33,356 bases of DNA from positions 1-33,356 of the forward strand of contig JAHEXS010000001.1 of the NCBI GenBank assembly GCA_023252015.1, given 5' to 3'. The DNA is from Candidatus Nitrosotenuis sp. (GTDB lineage Archaea > Thermoproteota > Nitrososphaeria > Nitrososphaerales > Nitrosopumilaceae). Within the stretch, counting starts at the first letter, position 1; each line of letters starts with the position of its first letter. The position numbers and the translations under genes were made by a program. Under the pieces are notes generated by a model that did not search any database, was not told the DNA's origin, and saw only the letters and a program-made list of their open reading frames with translations. Positions 8,467 through 17,893 of the stretch are shown here, piece after piece.

Positions 8467-9021
8467 ATGAGTCAACCGGAAACCCCAGAAACAAAATCAT
8501 TAGCAAAAGCACAGCCCCAAAAGGAGCTGCCGCAGTTTGAAAAGTCACTCGCAGACAAACTTGAAAGTAAATTTAACTCAAAAGCAACAATTGAATTCGT
8601 TAAAGTAAATAGAATTAGAGTCAAAGTAAAAAAAGAAGACGTGCTTGATGTAGCAAGATTCATCCGGGACGAACTTCATTTCGATCACGCCGAATCCGTA
8701 ACAGGTGTCGACTATCCTGACCAAAAGGAAATCGAAGTCGTTTATCATCTTGGCTCCTATACCGATCCCGAGTTGGCAAAACAGGTTTTGACATTGGCAA
8801 CAAGAGCTCCACGCGAGGAAAACCCAAGTCCTGGAAATGATAGTACCAGACTGCCAAGTCTTAGAGATATATTCTACAGTGTAGAGTTTCATGAAAGGGA
8901 GTGTTTTGAAATGTTGGGAGTTTACTTTGAGAATCATCCAGATAACAGACGACTACTCTTGCCTGAAGACTGGGCAGATTTACCACCAATGCGCAAGGAC
9001 TTTAAGATAAAGGGAAGATAG
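8467..9021 (+). CDS. nuoC: Complex I subunit NuoC
   Basis: This 184-residue peripheral-arm subunit carries the 30-kDa-subunit signature near the C-terminus (EFHERECFEMLGVYFENHPD, then a LLLPEDW-type segment). Residues 1-35 are charged and Pro/Gln/Lys-rich, probably a flexible extension. It is separate from NuoD, unlike the fused NuoCD of some bacteria. It sits 9 bases after nuoB and 3 bases before nuoD. Confidence 0.93.
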   Translation: MSQPETPETKSLAKAQPQKELPQFEKSLADKLESKFNSKATIEFVKVNRIRVKVKKEDVLDVARFIRDELHFDHAESVTGVDYPDQKEIEVVYHLGSYTDPELAKQVLTLATRAPREENPSPGNDSTRLPSLRDIFYSVEFHERECFEMLGVYFENHPDNRRLLLPEDWADLPPMRKDFKIKGR

Positions 9022-9024
9022 ACA

Positions 9025-10158
9025 ATGACTACTCAGCTACCACCTGGATTGCAATTAGAAAAAGTAGACGAACGTATTATGACGCTTAACGTTGGCCCGC
9101 AACATCCTGGCTCTGGCCACATGAGACTGATAATCAAAGTGGATGGCGACTATATCGTGTCATGTGATCCGGATCCTGGTTATGTGCACAGAGGAGAAGA
9201 AAAGATGGCAGAATACCGAAACTATATCGTAAACATTCCTCACCTTGAAAGACCTGTAATTCATGACTCTTGCAACGTGTTATACCCATACTGTCTTGGT
9301 GTGGAGGAACTACTGGGATTGGAGGTTCCAGAACGCGCAAAATACCTCCGGGTTATAGCATCGGAGCTCAACAGGTGCGTCTATATCCAGTATTGGCTTG
9401 CAATATACGGAATATTTCTTGGACACTCTACAATGTTCATGTGGCCTGCAGGCGACAGGGAACTACTCATTGATCTTTTAGAAAAAATTACCGGCGCTCG
9501 AGTAACGCACGCATACTTTGTCCCAGGTGGAATTAGAAATGACGTTCCCGCAAACTTTGAAGACATGTGCCTCAAGCGCGTCAATTATTTTGAAAAGCGA
9601 ATCAAAGAATACGCCGCAATATTTTACGACAATCCAATTTTAATATCCAGAACACAAGGAGCTGGAGTTCTGTCGCGCGAAGATGCAATACGACTTGGAA
9701 CAACTGGCTCTACTTTGCGTGCAAGCGGAGTTGACTTTGACCTAAGAAAGAAAGAACCATACGATGCATATGGCGAGCTCGATGTTCACTCTAATGTTCT
9801 AAAGGACGGCGATTCTTATGCCCGCTCAAAGATCCCGTGGCTTGACATGCTTGAAAGCTGTAACATCATCAGACAAGCATTGCAAAAAATGCCCAAGTCC
9901 GGCTCCGTTAGAGTAAAACTAAAACCAAATCCAAAGGGCGGAAACGACGAAGTCTACAAACGAGTAGAATCCGGTCGCGGCTCACTTGGATGCTACATTG
10001 TATCGCGCAGTCAACCAGAACCATACCGTCTCAAGCTTAGTGTTGGTTCCTTTAGGAATCTAATATGTATGCCATATTTGCTAAAGGGCGAAAAATTAGG
10101 AAACATGCCAGCAGTTTATTGGAGTCTTAACTACTGGCCGGTGGAGGCTGACCGATAA
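9025..10158 (+). CDS. nuoD: Complex I subunit NuoD
   Basis: This 377-residue 49-kDa-type subunit forms the quinone-binding pocket with NuoB. The N-terminal signature GPQHPGSGHMRL and the motif DPGYVHRGEEKMAEYRNY are present. The C-terminus SFRNLICMPYLLKGEKLGNM matches the family, although its very end (YWPVEADR) departs from the usual GSIDxVxGExDR pattern. The [NiFe]-hydrogenase cysteine motifs are absent, as expected. Its stop codon is directly followed by the nuoH ATG. Confidence 0.94.
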   Translation: MTTQLPPGLQLEKVDERIMTLNVGPQHPGSGHMRLIIKVDGDYIVSCDPDPGYVHRGEEKMAEYRNYIVNIPHLERPVIHDSCNVLYPYCLGVEELLGLEVPERAKYLRVIASELNRCVYIQYWLAIYGIFLGHSTMFMWPAGDRELLIDLLEKITGARVTHAYFVPGGIRNDVPANFEDMCLKRVNYFEKRIKEYAAIFYDNPILISRTQGAGVLSREDAIRLGTTGSTLRASGVDFDLRKKEPYDAYGELDVHSNVLKDGDSYARSKIPWLDMLESCNIIRQALQKMPKSGSVRVKLKPNPKGGNDEVYKRVESGRGSLGCYIVSRSQPEPYRLKLSVGSFRNLICMPYLLKGEKLGNMPAVYWSLNYWPVEADR

Positions 10159-11460
10159 ATGTCTGCAATTGCACCAAAATTTCGCTTTAGCTATTTCATA
10201 AAGTCAATACTTGACAATGCGTTTTGGGCAGTCACACTCTTTGCGTTAATTGGAATTCCAATCATGATGGTGCTCTTTTTCTATTTTAATCTGCCAGTGA
10301 TGAACGACAAACTCACGACACCATACCTGATGCTTACAACAATTGCAGATCCATCAAGACAAATTCCTCTTCTAAAATCCCTTATCCACACTGACTTTTT
10401 CAGAATCACCGCATTTCCTGGATTTGGATTTGCAGCATTGCTTGCAGCTGCAACAATTTTCATTGAAAGAAAAATGCTCGCCAAACTTCAGCTGAGAGTC
10501 GGGCCGTTTTACTGTGGTAAAATTGAAGGAATATTACAGCTGGCGGGGGACGGACTCAAACTAATATCAAAAGAAATCATCATTCCTGCAAAGGCAGACA
10601 AGCCAATATTCTGGGCAGCCCCTGTCCTCTTTGTTGCAACTGCGGCCGCATTTGTGGCACTGATCCCAGTTGCAGGCGGCGGATGGGTTGTTGCAGACAT
10701 CGATGTTGGACTGCTTGCAGTATTTGCCATAATTGGATTCTTCCCAATTATAACGGTCCTGTCTGCATGGTCTGCAAACAGCAAGTTCCCGTTCATTGGC
10801 GGAATAAGGGCACTGCACCAAATGATCTCATTTGAAATCCCGTTAATTCTGTCAGTACTTGGAGTCGTAATTCTGACTGGCTCGCTAAACCTGTCAGAAA
10901 TTGTCCAAAGTCAGATACACTACTGGTGGATTGTCTTTCTCCCAATTGGTGCAATTGTGTTCTTTATAGCAATGCTTGCCGAACTTGAAAGAATTCCGTT
11001 TGATCTTCCAGAGGCAGAAAGCGAAATTGTTGCAGGATGGCTTACCGAGTTTTCAGGAATGATGTATGGATTGGTTCAGCTTGGCTCATATGTCAAACTA
11101 TATGCGTTTTCAGCCTTGTTTGTCGTGCTGTTCTTGGGCGGCTGGAACGGACCGATGGTGTGGCCGCCATTCCCAGAAGAGATCATCAAAAATGGAATAA
11201 CGATGGGACCAATAACTGCACGCTTCCCAGGATTGCCGCTACTTGATCAGCAAATGCTCAACGACACTCTCTGGTTTGTGATAAAAACAATGGGAGTCAT
11301 CTTTATGGTACTGCTCCCAAGAGGTGTATTCCCAAGAATTAGAATTGATCTTCTCTTGCACATTGGTTGGTACAAATTAATTGGATTGTGTTTTGTTAAC
11401 ATCTTTATAGCACTCGGTTTGCTGTATGCAGGAGTACTAGGTCCGGGGGGAATATTGTAA
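10159..11460 (+). CDS. nuoH: Complex I subunit NuoH, enlarged N-terminus
   Basis: This 433-residue membrane subunit connects the quinone site to the proton channels. The core signatures are FIERKMLAKLQLRVGP, the glutamate-rich loop ELERIPFDLPEAESEIVAGW, and the C-terminal helices. Bacterial NuoH is usually about 320-350 residues. Here about 80 extra residues precede the ER motif, including a hydrophobic helix at about 20-45 and a hydrophilic loop, and another insertion lies around 325-370. These appear to be lineage extensions rather than a wrong start, because the ATG abuts the nuoD stop and the hydrophobic pattern is coherent. Confidence 0.94.
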   Translation: MSAIAPKFRFSYFIKSILDNAFWAVTLFALIGIPIMMVLFFYFNLPVMNDKLTTPYLMLTTIADPSRQIPLLKSLIHTDFFRITAFPGFGFAALLAAATIFIERKMLAKLQLRVGPFYCGKIEGILQLAGDGLKLISKEIIIPAKADKPIFWAAPVLFVATAAAFVALIPVAGGGWVVADIDVGLLAVFAIIGFFPIITVLSAWSANSKFPFIGGIRALHQMISFEIPLILSVLGVVILTGSLNLSEIVQSQIHYWWIVFLPIGAIVFFIAMLAELERIPFDLPEAESEIVAGWLTEFSGMMYGLVQLGSYVKLYAFSALFVVLFLGGWNGPMVWPPFPEEIIKNGITMGPITARFPGLPLLDQQMLNDTLWFVIKTMGVIFMVLLPRGVFPRIRIDLLLHIGWYKLIGLCFVNIFIALGLLYAGVLGPGGIL

Positions 11461-11958
11461 ATGGGAACAGCTACTGGAATTATCAAAGCATTAAACTCTG
11501 GAATTAAACATCTTGCCATAAAGCGATTTACGCTCAGATACCCAGAACAGAAACTCAAGTTCGTAGGCGATGGATATCAGTTTGATCCAACAACCGGTGT
11601 AGGAATTGCAGGATACAAGGGCAGACACATGCTGTTTCACGACAAGTGCACAGGTTGCCAGCTGTGTGCCATTGCATGTGAGGGAGTGGCAGAGGCAATA
11701 GGTATGGTAAAGGTACAGGATGAATGGAAACACAACAAAAAGGGAATCATGCCACAAATCGATTATGGAAAATGCGTCTTTTGTGGGCTGTGCGTTGACG
11801 CATGTCCATTTTATGCACTATACATGACAAACGACTATGAATTATCGTCATTTACAAAAGAGGCACTAATCTACACACCTGCCCAACTACAGGTAAAGCC
11901 GTTTGTGCAACAAGATGCAGAAATCATATTTGATTCAAGGGGAGCAACACATGGCTGA
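11461..11958 (+). CDS. nuoI: Complex I subunit NuoI (two 4Fe-4S clusters)
   Basis: This 165-residue ferredoxin-like subunit carries two cluster motifs: CTGCQLCAIACEG near residue 62 and CVFCGLCVDACPF near 103. In the first motif the usual Pro after the fourth Cys is Glu, while the second has the normal CP. As the complex lacks NuoEFG, this subunit is the likely entry point for electrons from ferredoxin or another donor. Its end overlaps the nuoJ start by 8 bases. Confidence 0.94.
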   Translation: MGTATGIIKALNSGIKHLAIKRFTLRYPEQKLKFVGDGYQFDPTTGVGIAGYKGRHMLFHDKCTGCQLCAIACEGVAEAIGMVKVQDEWKHNKKGIMPQIDYGKCVFCGLCVDACPFYALYMTNDYELSSFTKEALIYTPAQLQVKPFVQQDAEIIFDSRGATHG

Positions 11959-12463
11959 CGCAGTGTTTCTGGCAATATCCGTTCTTACAATTGGCTCTGC
12001 AATTGCCGCACTCGAAGTGCGTTCTCTGATTTATGGTTCCATATCACTAATGGGAACACTTGGAGGTGTAGCCGGATACTTTTTGCTGCTTGATTCGCCG
12101 TTTGTCGCAATGTTCCAAATTGCAGTGTATATCGGCTCAATTGCAGTTTTGATTCTATTCACAGTTATGCTGGTACGACGACAACTAATCTTTTTCAAAG
12201 TTGAAGACAAAAGAAGAAGGTATGCTGGGGTAGGCCTGATGCTGATACTGATGGTGGCGCTTGGCACAATAATCTTGGGATCTGGCATCAAGACAATTCA
12301 AACTGATGCATCACCAGTTAACTTTAGAACAATAGGTGAGGACTTTCTGACATACTACTGGCCTGCACTCATACTAATGGCATTGATTCTGGCATCGTCT
12401 GTAATTGGCGCACTAACACTTGCAAGAAGGGAGGACATGGAAAATGAGCAACGAACTAATTGA
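11951..12463 (+). CDS. nuoJ: Complex I subunit NuoJ
   Basis: This 170-residue membrane subunit has five hydrophobic helices. I chose ATG 11951 (MADAVFLAISVL) because a Shine-Dalgarno-like AGGGGAG lies 6-12 bases upstream and the family starts directly with the first helix. A longer in-frame start at 11903 would add 16 hydrophilic residues inside nuoI. The characteristic pi-bulge helix region is seen in FQIAVYIGSIAVLILFTVML. It overlaps nuoK by 20 bases. Confidence 0.92.
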   Translation: MADAVFLAISVLTIGSAIAALEVRSLIYGSISLMGTLGGVAGYFLLLDSPFVAMFQIAVYIGSIAVLILFTVMLVRRQLIFFKVEDKRRRYAGVGLMLILMVALGTIILGSGIKTIQTDASPVNFRTIGEDFLTYYWPALILMALILASSVIGALTLARREDMENEQRTN

Positions 12464-12749
12464 CTTTGTAATTGTATCAATTGCATTACTTGCAATTGGC
12501 ATTTATGGCGTTTCAGTAAAACGAAATGCGATCCGTATGCTTTTTGCAATTGAAATAATAATCAACGCAGCAAACCTGAACTTGGTTGCCTTTGCAAGAT
12601 ACATTCCAAACAGCAAAGGACAGACGTTTGCATTATTCTCAATCGCAATAGCTGCTGCAGAAGTGGCAGTTGGACTTGCATTGATAATTGTTGCCTACAG
12701 AATGTACAAGAATATAGATATTGCAGAATTTAGGAGCTTGAAGGGCTAA
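12444..12749 (+). CDS. nuoK: Complex I subunit NuoK
   Basis: This 101-residue three-helix subunit has the conserved glutamate-bearing helices (FAIEIIINAANLNLVAF and AAAEVAVGLALIIVAYR). ATG 12444 gives the normal family length; GGGAGG lies about 11 bases upstream. An earlier in-frame start at 12420 is less likely. The final base of its TAA stop is the first base of the nuoM ATG. Confidence 0.92.
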   Translation: MSNELIDFVIVSIALLAIGIYGVSVKRNAIRMLFAIEIIINAANLNLVAFARYIPNSKGQTFALFSIAIAAAEVAVGLALIIVAYRMYKNIDIAEFRSLKG

Positions 12750-14323
12750 TGGAATTTGCATTACTTCAGGCAGTCTTCCTGCCTTTGTTATTGGCACCTG
12801 TAGCATATGTGATTGGCAGAAAGTTTGGTCCAACTGCAGCAACTTGGTTTACATTTGGTCTGCTACTCTACTGCACATTCCTCATAATCGATGTGGCACT
12901 AAGTGGACACTATGAGGAACATTACACTTGGACTAAGCTTTTCGGAGAATTCGGCTTCAAATTAGACGGCCTTGCAATTCCATTTGCAGTCATCATATAC
13001 GTGCTAAGTGCAATTCTTGCATTATACTCACAACCATACATGATACACAAGTTCAAAGAATTCTACGAAGAACACGCGCATTCCCATTCAAGTGAATCTG
13101 GAACAGGTCAATCGACTGCACTAGTGGAATCAACCGCACTTACAACCTATGTGAATAACAAATCTGGTCTGTACTTTGCACTGTATCTTGTGTTTGCAAT
13201 GGGAATGCTTGGAACAGTCCTTGCAACAAACCTGATAGAATTTTACATATTTTTTGAGATAATGCTGATCCCGGCTTTCTTCTTGGTAGCATTCTGGGGA
13301 GACGGACCTAGACGAAGAATTTCTCTTATGTTTTTCTTTTGGACACATGCTGGTGCAGTGGTACTGCTCTTAGGATTTTTGACAATAGGCCTTAACGTCG
13401 GCAGCTTTGACTTTACCGCAATCCAGGAATCAAAGATTCCATCAAATGTTGTAATGCTTGCAGCAGTTGCCATAGTGATAGGCCTTGGAGTAAAGCTTGC
13501 GGCATTTATCTTCCATATTTGGTTACCATATGTTCACGGTGCAGCTCCCACCCCGATCAGTGCGCTATTGTCACCTGCAATGATCGGAATTGGAGCATAC
13601 GGAATATTTCGATTAATAGTTGAGTTTTTGCCAGGTCAATATGCGGAAATGGCACTGTGGCTTCACATATGGGGTCTTGCCACAATGATTTACGGAGGCG
13701 CAATGGCACTCATGCAAGACGACCTGAAGCGACTACTCGCATACTCTAGTGTCTCCCAAATGGGATACATTTTGTTTGGAATTGGCTCTTACTCTACTCT
13801 GGGACTTGCGGGAGCAGAAATGATGTATGTGACCCACGGATTGGGCAAAGCTCTCCTCTTCATGACTGCCGGAATTTTGATTGTCCAGGTCGGATCAAGA
13901 AGCATAAGTAAGCTTGGCGGACTGGCAGGAAAAATGCCAATTACTGCAGTATGCGGTGTCATTGGAGCGCTCACAATAATCGGCGTTCCACCAACTAGTG
14001 GATTCATGGGCGAGTGGACTTTGTTCTATGGTGCACTGGAAACTGCAATTAAGGATCATGCGACAACCGGCTCTATTGTAAGAATGGTCACGTTTGGCCT
14101 GGGTCTTGTAGCTACTGTACTTACAATGTCATACATGCTTTGGATGCTAAAACGCGTATTCTTTGGAAAACTCCCAGAAAACCTATCGCATGTCAAAGAG
14201 GCAAGCTGGTACATGACTGCTCCAATGATGGTGCTTGCAGGATTTACAATTGTTGTCGGTATCTATCCTGATATTTTCTTTAACAACATAATTCCATATA
14301 TGAAGGGAGTTTTGGGTGCATAG
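12749..14323 (+). CDS. nuoM: Complex I antiporter-like subunit NuoM
   Basis: This 524-residue polytopic subunit belongs to the Mrp-type antiporter family and forms a proton channel. Key segments are LIEFYIFFEIMLIPAFFLVAFWG, with the conserved Glu, then HIWLPYVHGAAPTPISALLS and MQDDLKRLLAYSSVSQMGYI, with channel lysine and histidine residues. The length fits NuoM rather than NuoL. A hydrophilic His/Ser-rich loop at about 108-135 (EEHAHSHSSESG) is unusual. Confidence 0.93.
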   Translation: MEFALLQAVFLPLLLAPVAYVIGRKFGPTAATWFTFGLLLYCTFLIIDVALSGHYEEHYTWTKLFGEFGFKLDGLAIPFAVIIYVLSAILALYSQPYMIHKFKEFYEEHAHSHSSESGTGQSTALVESTALTTYVNNKSGLYFALYLVFAMGMLGTVLATNLIEFYIFFEIMLIPAFFLVAFWGDGPRRRISLMFFFWTHAGAVVLLLGFLTIGLNVGSFDFTAIQESKIPSNVVMLAAVAIVIGLGVKLAAFIFHIWLPYVHGAAPTPISALLSPAMIGIGAYGIFRLIVEFLPGQYAEMALWLHIWGLATMIYGGAMALMQDDLKRLLAYSSVSQMGYILFGIGSYSTLGLAGAEMMYVTHGLGKALLFMTAGILIVQVGSRSISKLGGLAGKMPITAVCGVIGALTIIGVPPTSGFMGEWTLFYGALETAIKDHATTGSIVRMVTFGLGLVATVLTMSYMLWMLKRVFFGKLPENLSHVKEASWYMTAPMMVLAGFTIVVGIYPDIFFNNIIPYMKGVLGA

Positions 14324-14325
14324 TA

Positions 14326-16395
14326 ATGGAACCCTTGTCTGGAATTGCAGTTAGTGGAACTAATGCCTGGGCAGTATGGATACTGCCTTTTGTAGCTGCA
14401 CTAATCATTCCTGCGGTGGGCAAGGCCTCAAAGCGGGCAGCAGGCTGGGTGGCAGTAGCACTTGCACTGGCCAGTGCACTTTACGCTGCAACAATGATTC
14501 CTGGTGCTCTGGCATCACACGAAATTCATGATCAGGTAAACTGGATCTCCTCAATTGGAATCAAGGCCGGAGTTTTAGCTGATCCACTTGCAGTGATAAT
14601 GGCAAACGTTGTCGGCTGGATTTCATTTTTGATTATTGTGTATAGTACTGGATACATGAAGGGAGACAAGGACATTGTTAGATTCTGGTTCTGGATGATG
14701 TTCTTTATTGGCTCAATGCAACTCATCGTACTATCAGACAACCTTCTCATGATGTTCTTTGGATGGGAGGGAGTGGGTCTTGCATCATACGCCCTTATCG
14801 GATTTTGGTATCGCGACAAGGCAAAAGATCATGTCGGTATTGAGGGAAAGAAGGTGCTTGGATTGATGGAATATTACTCCCCGACACACGCAGGAATAAA
14901 GGCCTTCATCATGACCAAAGTAGGTGATATCATGATGCTATCTGGCATGTTTTTGATATTTGCATTTGCAGGAACATTTGGATTTAGAGAATTAATGCAT
15001 GACACTGCTTGGGCAACATCCATGCAAGCACAAGGACTGCTTGTACCTGCAGCAATACTGTTGTTTGGTGGAGCAATTGGAAAATCGGCCCAGTTCCCGC
15101 TAAACGAGTGGCTACTTGAGGCAATGACTGGCCCAACGTCAGTATCTGCACTCATTCACGCAGCCACAATGGTAAAGGCAGGAGTATTCCTAGTTGCAAG
15201 ACTTGGACCGTTGTTCTTTGCACTGGCAGCAGCAGGATTTGCACTGGACCAGTTCTTTACAGTAATTGCATGGGTCGGTGCCATAACTGCACTACTATTA
15301 GCAACACAGGGAATGGTAAACTCGGAAATCAAAAAAGTACTTGCGTATTCCACAGGCTCCCAAATTGGCTACATGATGATGGCACTGGGAATAGCGGGAC
15401 TCTCAAGACAATTTGTTGACGGATACACCGCAGGATTTTTCCATTTGATTTCACACGCAATGTTCAAGGCTTCTTTGTTCATGGCGGCAGGGTCACTGCT
15501 TCATGTAGTTGGTTCTAGATTCATGACAGATATGGGCGGTTTGCGCAAGCACATGAAAAAGACATATGCGTTCATGTGGGCGGCCGGGCTTGGCCTGATG
15601 GGTGCGCCGTTTATCACAACTGGATTTTGGAGCAAGGACGCAATATTTGCAGCGGTATACGAGTCTGGAAGCCAGTGGGCAATTCCATTATTTGCAATAG
15701 CAGTACTGACTGCAGTAATCACGGCATTTTACACTGTTCGAATGATTGGCATGGTCTTCTTTGGCGACAAGAGCAAGCACCTTGAACACATGGAAAAAGA
15801 AGGACATCACATCCATGAGGCACCAATGTCAATGTGGGTACCATACGGAATACTGGCAGCACTGACAATTGGAATTGGCGTAATAGGACTAACTGCAGAA
15901 CATGGAATTCGTGAACTGTTCACAGAATATCTTGCAAACACATTCCACATCGAATCTGCACATATCGCAGTTGAGCAAGGCATGACAATTCCATTCCTTG
16001 AGGGAATCAATCCAGTTGCACTTGGGGCATCGCTTGCGGCATTTACAATAGGCGGAGGACTTGGCTACATCTTCTATATCGGAAGGTTTGTTGATCCTGT
16101 AAAATTTGTAAACTCTAACATTTTCTTTTATTCACTTCACAAAGTGATCCTAAACAGATGGTACCTCAACGCCATGGTCTACTGGTGCTTTGTTGTAGCG
16201 CCACTTTGGATAGTAAGGGGCGTGTGGCGATACTTTGAGAAAACTGTAATTGACACCGGCATTAACATGGGCCTTGAGCGCGCAGTCGGCTGGAGCGCCA
16301 AAGTAGTACAAAAAACACAGACCGGCATTACACAATCATATCTTTACGTATTTGGAGCTGGAATACTTTTCGTAGTCCTGTTTTTGTTTATTTAG
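14326..16395 (+). CDS. nuoL: Complex I antiporter-like subunit NuoL
   Basis: This 689-residue subunit is the largest antiporter-like channel and carries the long lateral helix at its C-terminus. Diagnostic stretches are MMFFGWEGVGLASYALIGFW, FPLNEWLLEAMTGPTSVSAL and MVNSEIKKVLAYSTGSQIGY. It follows nuoM by 2 bases, giving the order M-L-N rather than the bacterial L-M-N. A His-rich loop (HLEHMEKEGHHIHE) lies between late helices. Confidence 0.94.
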   Translation: MEPLSGIAVSGTNAWAVWILPFVAALIIPAVGKASKRAAGWVAVALALASALYAATMIPGALASHEIHDQVNWISSIGIKAGVLADPLAVIMANVVGWISFLIIVYSTGYMKGDKDIVRFWFWMMFFIGSMQLIVLSDNLLMMFFGWEGVGLASYALIGFWYRDKAKDHVGIEGKKVLGLMEYYSPTHAGIKAFIMTKVGDIMMLSGMFLIFAFAGTFGFRELMHDTAWATSMQAQGLLVPAAILLFGGAIGKSAQFPLNEWLLEAMTGPTSVSALIHAATMVKAGVFLVARLGPLFFALAAAGFALDQFFTVIAWVGAITALLLATQGMVNSEIKKVLAYSTGSQIGYMMMALGIAGLSRQFVDGYTAGFFHLISHAMFKASLFMAAGSLLHVVGSRFMTDMGGLRKHMKKTYAFMWAAGLGLMGAPFITTGFWSKDAIFAAVYESGSQWAIPLFAIAVLTAVITAFYTVRMIGMVFFGDKSKHLEHMEKEGHHIHEAPMSMWVPYGILAALTIGIGVIGLTAEHGIRELFTEYLANTFHIESAHIAVEQGMTIPFLEGINPVALGASLAAFTIGGGLGYIFYIGRFVDPVKFVNSNIFFYSLHKVILNRWYLNAMVYWCFVVAPLWIVRGVWRYFEKTVIDTGINMGLERAVGWSAKVVQKTQTGITQSYLYVFGAGILFVVLFLFI

Positions 16396-16405
16396 GAGAA
16401 ATGAA

Positions 16406-17893
16406 ATGATCGAAATAACTTCTCCACCAATAATCCTAATCGCAATACTTGGTACAATTGGAATGCTACTTCCAGTAATCAGCATGATGAGAAAGGAAAA
16501 AGGCTCCTCCTCACTGTATGCGACAATTGCGTTTGGCGCATTGATTGCATCGATTGGATACGTCGCGTACGAAATAGTTACAAACCAGATTCCGCACGCC
16601 GCACTATTCTCAGGAGACGTACTTTCAAACGACTCGTTTAGTGGACTGTTTGCAATTGCAATGCTGATTGTATCCATAATGACTACCGTCGGCTCGTTCA
16701 ACTTCATGAGAAACCAGCCGCACACTGCAGTCTACTACTCCCTGATACTATTAGCAACAATCGGAATGGTGCTTGTTGCATATTCAACTGATTTGGTAAT
16801 GCTGTTTGTTGCATGGGAGCTCATGAGCATCCCGACATATGTCCTTGCAGGATTTATGAAAAAGAATCCAAGCTCAAACGAGGCAGCACTCAAGTACTTT
16901 TTGTTTGGCGCGCTGTCGTCTGCAATCATAGTTTATGGAATTTCTCTAGTCTATGGAATAACTGGCTCTACAAACATTGGCGAGGTGGTGACCGGCCTTG
17001 CACATGTAGACCAGCAAATGATGCCGCTTGCCATTCTGGCAGTCGCAATGTTCATTGCAGGATTTGGATTCAAAATGGGACTTGTTCCATTCCACATGTG
17101 GCTTCCAGACACCTATGAGGGTGCCCCGCCTACCATTACAGCGCTGCTTGCAGCAGGAACCAAAAAGGTAGGATTTGCAGCGGCACTCCGAGTAATCATA
17201 ATGGGAACAATTGTACTGAATCTGGACTGGTCATTTGCACTAGGAGTAATTGCCGTTATGACAATGACTGTTGGCAACATTGCGGCAATCATGCAAAAAA
17301 ATATCTCAAGAATGCTTGCGTATTCCAGCATTGGCCATGCAGGATACATTCTCATTGGGTTAGCAGTAGCGCCGTTTACCGTCCTTGGAATTCAAGGCTC
17401 GCTGTTTCACATTCTGAATCATGCAGTAATGAAGGGTGCAGCATTCATCGCAATCGCAGGCATTGTAACTACCCTTGGCATAACAAATATCGATAAACTA
17501 AAGGGACTTGGCAGGAAAATGCCAATCATATCTGTGGGCCTCGTGGTATCACTCCTTGCACTGGCAGGTGTTCCACCAACTGCTGGATTCTGGAGCAAGC
17601 TGCTGTTGTTTGGCTCGGCACTAGATTCTGGAGTACCCTCCTGGGCACCGTGGCTTGCAATAGCAGGTGTACTGAACAGCGCACTGTCTCTGGCTTACTA
17701 TGGTTGGATAATTCGCAAGATGTACTTTGAGGGGGAGACAGAAAAACGAGTCGTAGAACCAAAATCCATAATTTCCGTAATGGTGTTCTCTACTATTTTC
17801 CTAATTGCAATAGGTGTGTATCCAGATCCAATAATTGACTTTACAAAGAACGCGGTGCCGGCACTCGGTGCTATGATTACACCTTCAGGGTAG
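16406..17893 (+). CDS. nuoN: Complex I antiporter-like subunit NuoN
   Basis: This 495-residue subunit completes the set of three antiporter-like channels. Recognisable segments are LFVAWELMSIPTYVLAGF, VPFHMWLPDTYEGAPPTITA and MQKNISRMLAYSSIGHAGYI. GGAGAAATGAA near its start gives a plausible ribosome site. Its last 17 bases overlap the end of the convergent GGPP synthase gene on the other strand. With it the operon has 11 subunits and no nuoE, nuoF or nuoG. Confidence 0.94.
   Translation: MIEITSPPIILIAILGTIGMLLPVISMMRKEKGSSSLYATIAFGALIASIGYVAYEIVTNQIPHAALFSGDVLSNDSFSGLFAIAMLIVSIMTTVGSFNFMRNQPHTAVYYSLILLATIGMVLVAYSTDLVMLFVAWELMSIPTYVLAGFMKKNPSSNEAALKYFLFGALSSAIIVYGISLVYGITGSTNIGEVVTGLAHVDQQMMPLAILAVAMFIAGFGFKMGLVPFHMWLPDTYEGAPPTITALLAAGTKKVGFAAALRVIIMGTIVLNLDWSFALGVIAVMTMTVGNIAAIMQKNISRMLAYSSIGHAGYILIGLAVAPFTVLGIQGSLFHILNHAVMKGAAFIAIAGIVTTLGITNIDKLKGLGRKMPIISVGLVVSLLALAGVPPTAGFWSKLLLFGSALDSGVPSWAPWLAIAGVLNSALSLAYYGWIIRKMYFEGETEKRVVEPKSIISVMVFSTIFLIAIGVYPDPIIDFTKNAVPALGAMITPSG

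Noticed and set aside
10281..17762. Several reverse-strand open frames of 60-130 codons inside the nuo operon
   Set aside because: They mirror hydrophobic codons of strongly supported nuo genes and show no independent motifs.
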